From assembly GCA_003833135.1 (NCBI GenBank), contig QZLH01000539.1, positions 31,650-45,180 of the forward strand: DNA of 13,531 bases. Reading direction: 5' to 3'. Numbering within the stretch: the stretch's first letter is position 1; every line of letters begins with the position of its first letter. A model generated the notes under the pieces. It ran no database searches and had not been told where the DNA came from. It saw only the letters and a list, made by a program, of their open reading frames with translations. Positions 11,076 to 13,531 of this stretch are shown one piece after another. The position numbers were made by a program, and so were the translations under genes. Source of the stretch: Oehlia diaphana (Eukaryota > Glomeromycota > Glomeromycetes > Glomerales > Glomeraceae).

Positions 11076-11552
11076 TAAATAGTTTTATTAATTTTATTGA
11101 ATCATACTGTAAACAATACAGAAAATTTTTACTTTATATATTTATGACTAAAAATATACAAGTTTGTGCTAATTATACAAAATATACAAAATTAATATAC
11201 TTAATAGCTGATTATATAATACTATTTTAATATGATCAGCAGCCAACAAATCTTTTAGCGGTGTAACAATTAACATATTTTTATTAAATCTTTTATTTCA
11301 TCCTTTTAAAGAATGTCAGTTTATTACTTAATAAAAAAAAAAACAAGGAAAAAACGTGGCCATTAGTATATACATTTTAGAATTTAAAGTATTAATTACT
11401 GTATAAATGAATAATTTAATTCTTGCAAATTATTTATCGTCCTTGATACTGCGGATACATTTTCAGTCAAAAAAAATTTCTTTTTTTACGCCTATATTTC
11501 ATTTAGTAAAAGTATTAATAATTATTATAAAAAAAAAATACTAATAATTGAT
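11076..11552. other. AT-rich spacer with a third copy of the TCGTC..CTGCG motif
   Basis: Nothing coding was seen. At 11437-11455 the sequence TCGTCCTTGATACTGCGG, followed by ACATTTTC, repeats the opening of the dispersed repeat found at 1529 and 4859, with only a short match beyond the motif. Confidence 0.45.
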
Positions 11553-12045
11553 AAAAAAGAATATTAATCTGATGATTTTGGTTAAAAATATTTCACTGCC
11601 ACGTTAAATGAATTGTGCAATACTCTTGCGTCGCTTAAAACCTATCAACATCATCTATTATATACTTAATTAGTGTTCTGAATTTTATAGAAAGAAAATT
11701 CTAAATATATTAATAAATTATAACAATAAACCGAAATATGTTATTTAAATTTTATCTAATATATTATTAAATAATTACATTAAACTTATCGAAGTAAAAT
11801 ATCGGATAGCTTAAAAACTTGAGTCAAATTCGAATTACATAAATTTAAATTTGATGTTTCAGAGCTCGACTCAATCGGATTCTTTCGAATAGTACTATAT
11901 AAGACGATCTTTGTGAAGCAACGTTACCAGTTTATCATTAAAAATATATTTATTTTTAATAGAGCGTTTGTATTTTTTTAATCAAGAATATAATTAATTT
12001 TATTTTAAAAGAACGATTTTACAATGGTTCATGTCAAACAAAAAT
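11553..12045 (-). repeat. 3' flank of E2 copy 3, shared with copy 2
   Basis: This is the reverse-complement match to 4252-4761, including GATAAACTGGTAACGTTGC and TTCAGAACACTAATTAAGTA on the minus strand. The match ends at about 11553, opposite the point where the truncated MITE begins beside copy 2. No gene was found in it. Confidence 0.75.
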
Positions 12046-12158
12046 AGCTATATAGAACATATATAATATGAGATTTAATTAATTCATAAACCTCTAAAAT
12101 ATACATATTTAAGTACTACCAGGCAAAATATTTATTCGATTTATAAATGATCAAATAA

Positions 12159-13134
<976 letters not shown>

Positions 13135-13531
13135 TTCGTTTGTTTTAAAAAAAATAAAAAATAAAAAATAAATTTGTAAAACGATATTAGAAATTATTTA
13201 AATTAAACTTTAACGGAATTAATTATTATTATTATTTCCTTGATAAATTCTAAAAAAAGAAATCATTCTATGAGGCGTCCATTGAAAAAATAAGAATATA
13301 ATTGGCTTTATTACCTCCGATCATTACTACAACTAGATATTGTTCGCGATAGTATACTTTTAATGTGATAGTTATTGATGATCACTTTCCAAATAAATGT
13401 ACTTTTTCCCTTAATTTGGAAATTGTTATGTGATCTTCAAGCATTTTTTCAGAAATTTGGAAATGTGCAACGCGAATTTTTGAGTTCAAATTTATATATA
13501 TATGAAATATGCATATTGCACAAGCATATGC
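13135..13531. other. Upstream region of E2 copy 3
   Basis: It contains A-rich runs directly before the start codon (context CAAACGAAATGG, as in the other copies), then a short stretch (near 13240-13262) resembling the upstream regions of copies 1 and 2. From about 13270 on it is unlike them. TTTGGAAAT recurs at about 13417 and 13456. No other gene was seen. Promoter elements cannot be named from sequence alone. Confidence 0.35.

Overview
The window is a very A+T-rich (about three quarters by eye) piece of a eukaryotic, probably fungal, genome. Genes are split by short GT-AG introns (61-127 nt), one putative intron carries a perfect TACTAAT branch-point box, and the rest is low-complexity AT sequence with small foldback elements and decayed repeats. 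The intact E2-type protein sequence and the repeat-rich AT background fit an arbuscular mycorrhizal fungus (Glomeromycotina, Rhizophagus-like); that assignment is an inference.

The theme of the window is a family of ubiquitin-conjugating enzyme (E2) gene copies of the UBC4/UBE2D class. Three full-length copies share the same seven-exon structure (24, 96, 78, 106, 42, 93 and 5 nt; 147 codons plus stop). Copy 1 lies on the minus strand at 356-1275, copy 2 on the plus strand at 3096-4020, and copy 3 on the minus strand at 12159-13134. Copies 1 and 3 are open from start to stop; copy 2 has a TGA at codon 33. All three lack the catalytic cysteine: codon 85 is AGC (Ser), AGC (Ser) and GGC (Gly). 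Two older relics of the same gene lie at about 1700-1912 and 8040-8285.

Layout. Positions 1-112 hold a foldback sequence. Copies 1 and 2 sit in the arms of a large inverted repeat (about 113-1492 and 2913-4251). The roughly 1.4 kb spacer holds an E2 relic inside a repeat and two MITE-like foldback elements. Copy 2 continues into 500 nt of 3' flank that also lies beside copy 3 (11553-12045) and that stops at a truncated MITE. Positions 5496-7160 hold scattered coding exons, minus strand, of an unrecognised and probably broken gene. Degenerate tandem repeats (7139-7660), a rearranged E2 relic, a long featureless AT stretch, two foldback elements (9734-10029) and a slightly more GC-rich segment ending in a TAAA-rich tail (to about 11075) lead to copy 3.

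What it may do. Introns and flanks were copied with the gene, so the family spread by DNA-level duplication and inversion, not retroposition. None of the copies can form an E2~ubiquitin thioester. They could be pseudogenes, E2-like scaffold proteins, or, for the inverted pair, a source of hairpin RNA against a catalytically active E2 elsewhere in the genome. The window does not decide between these.
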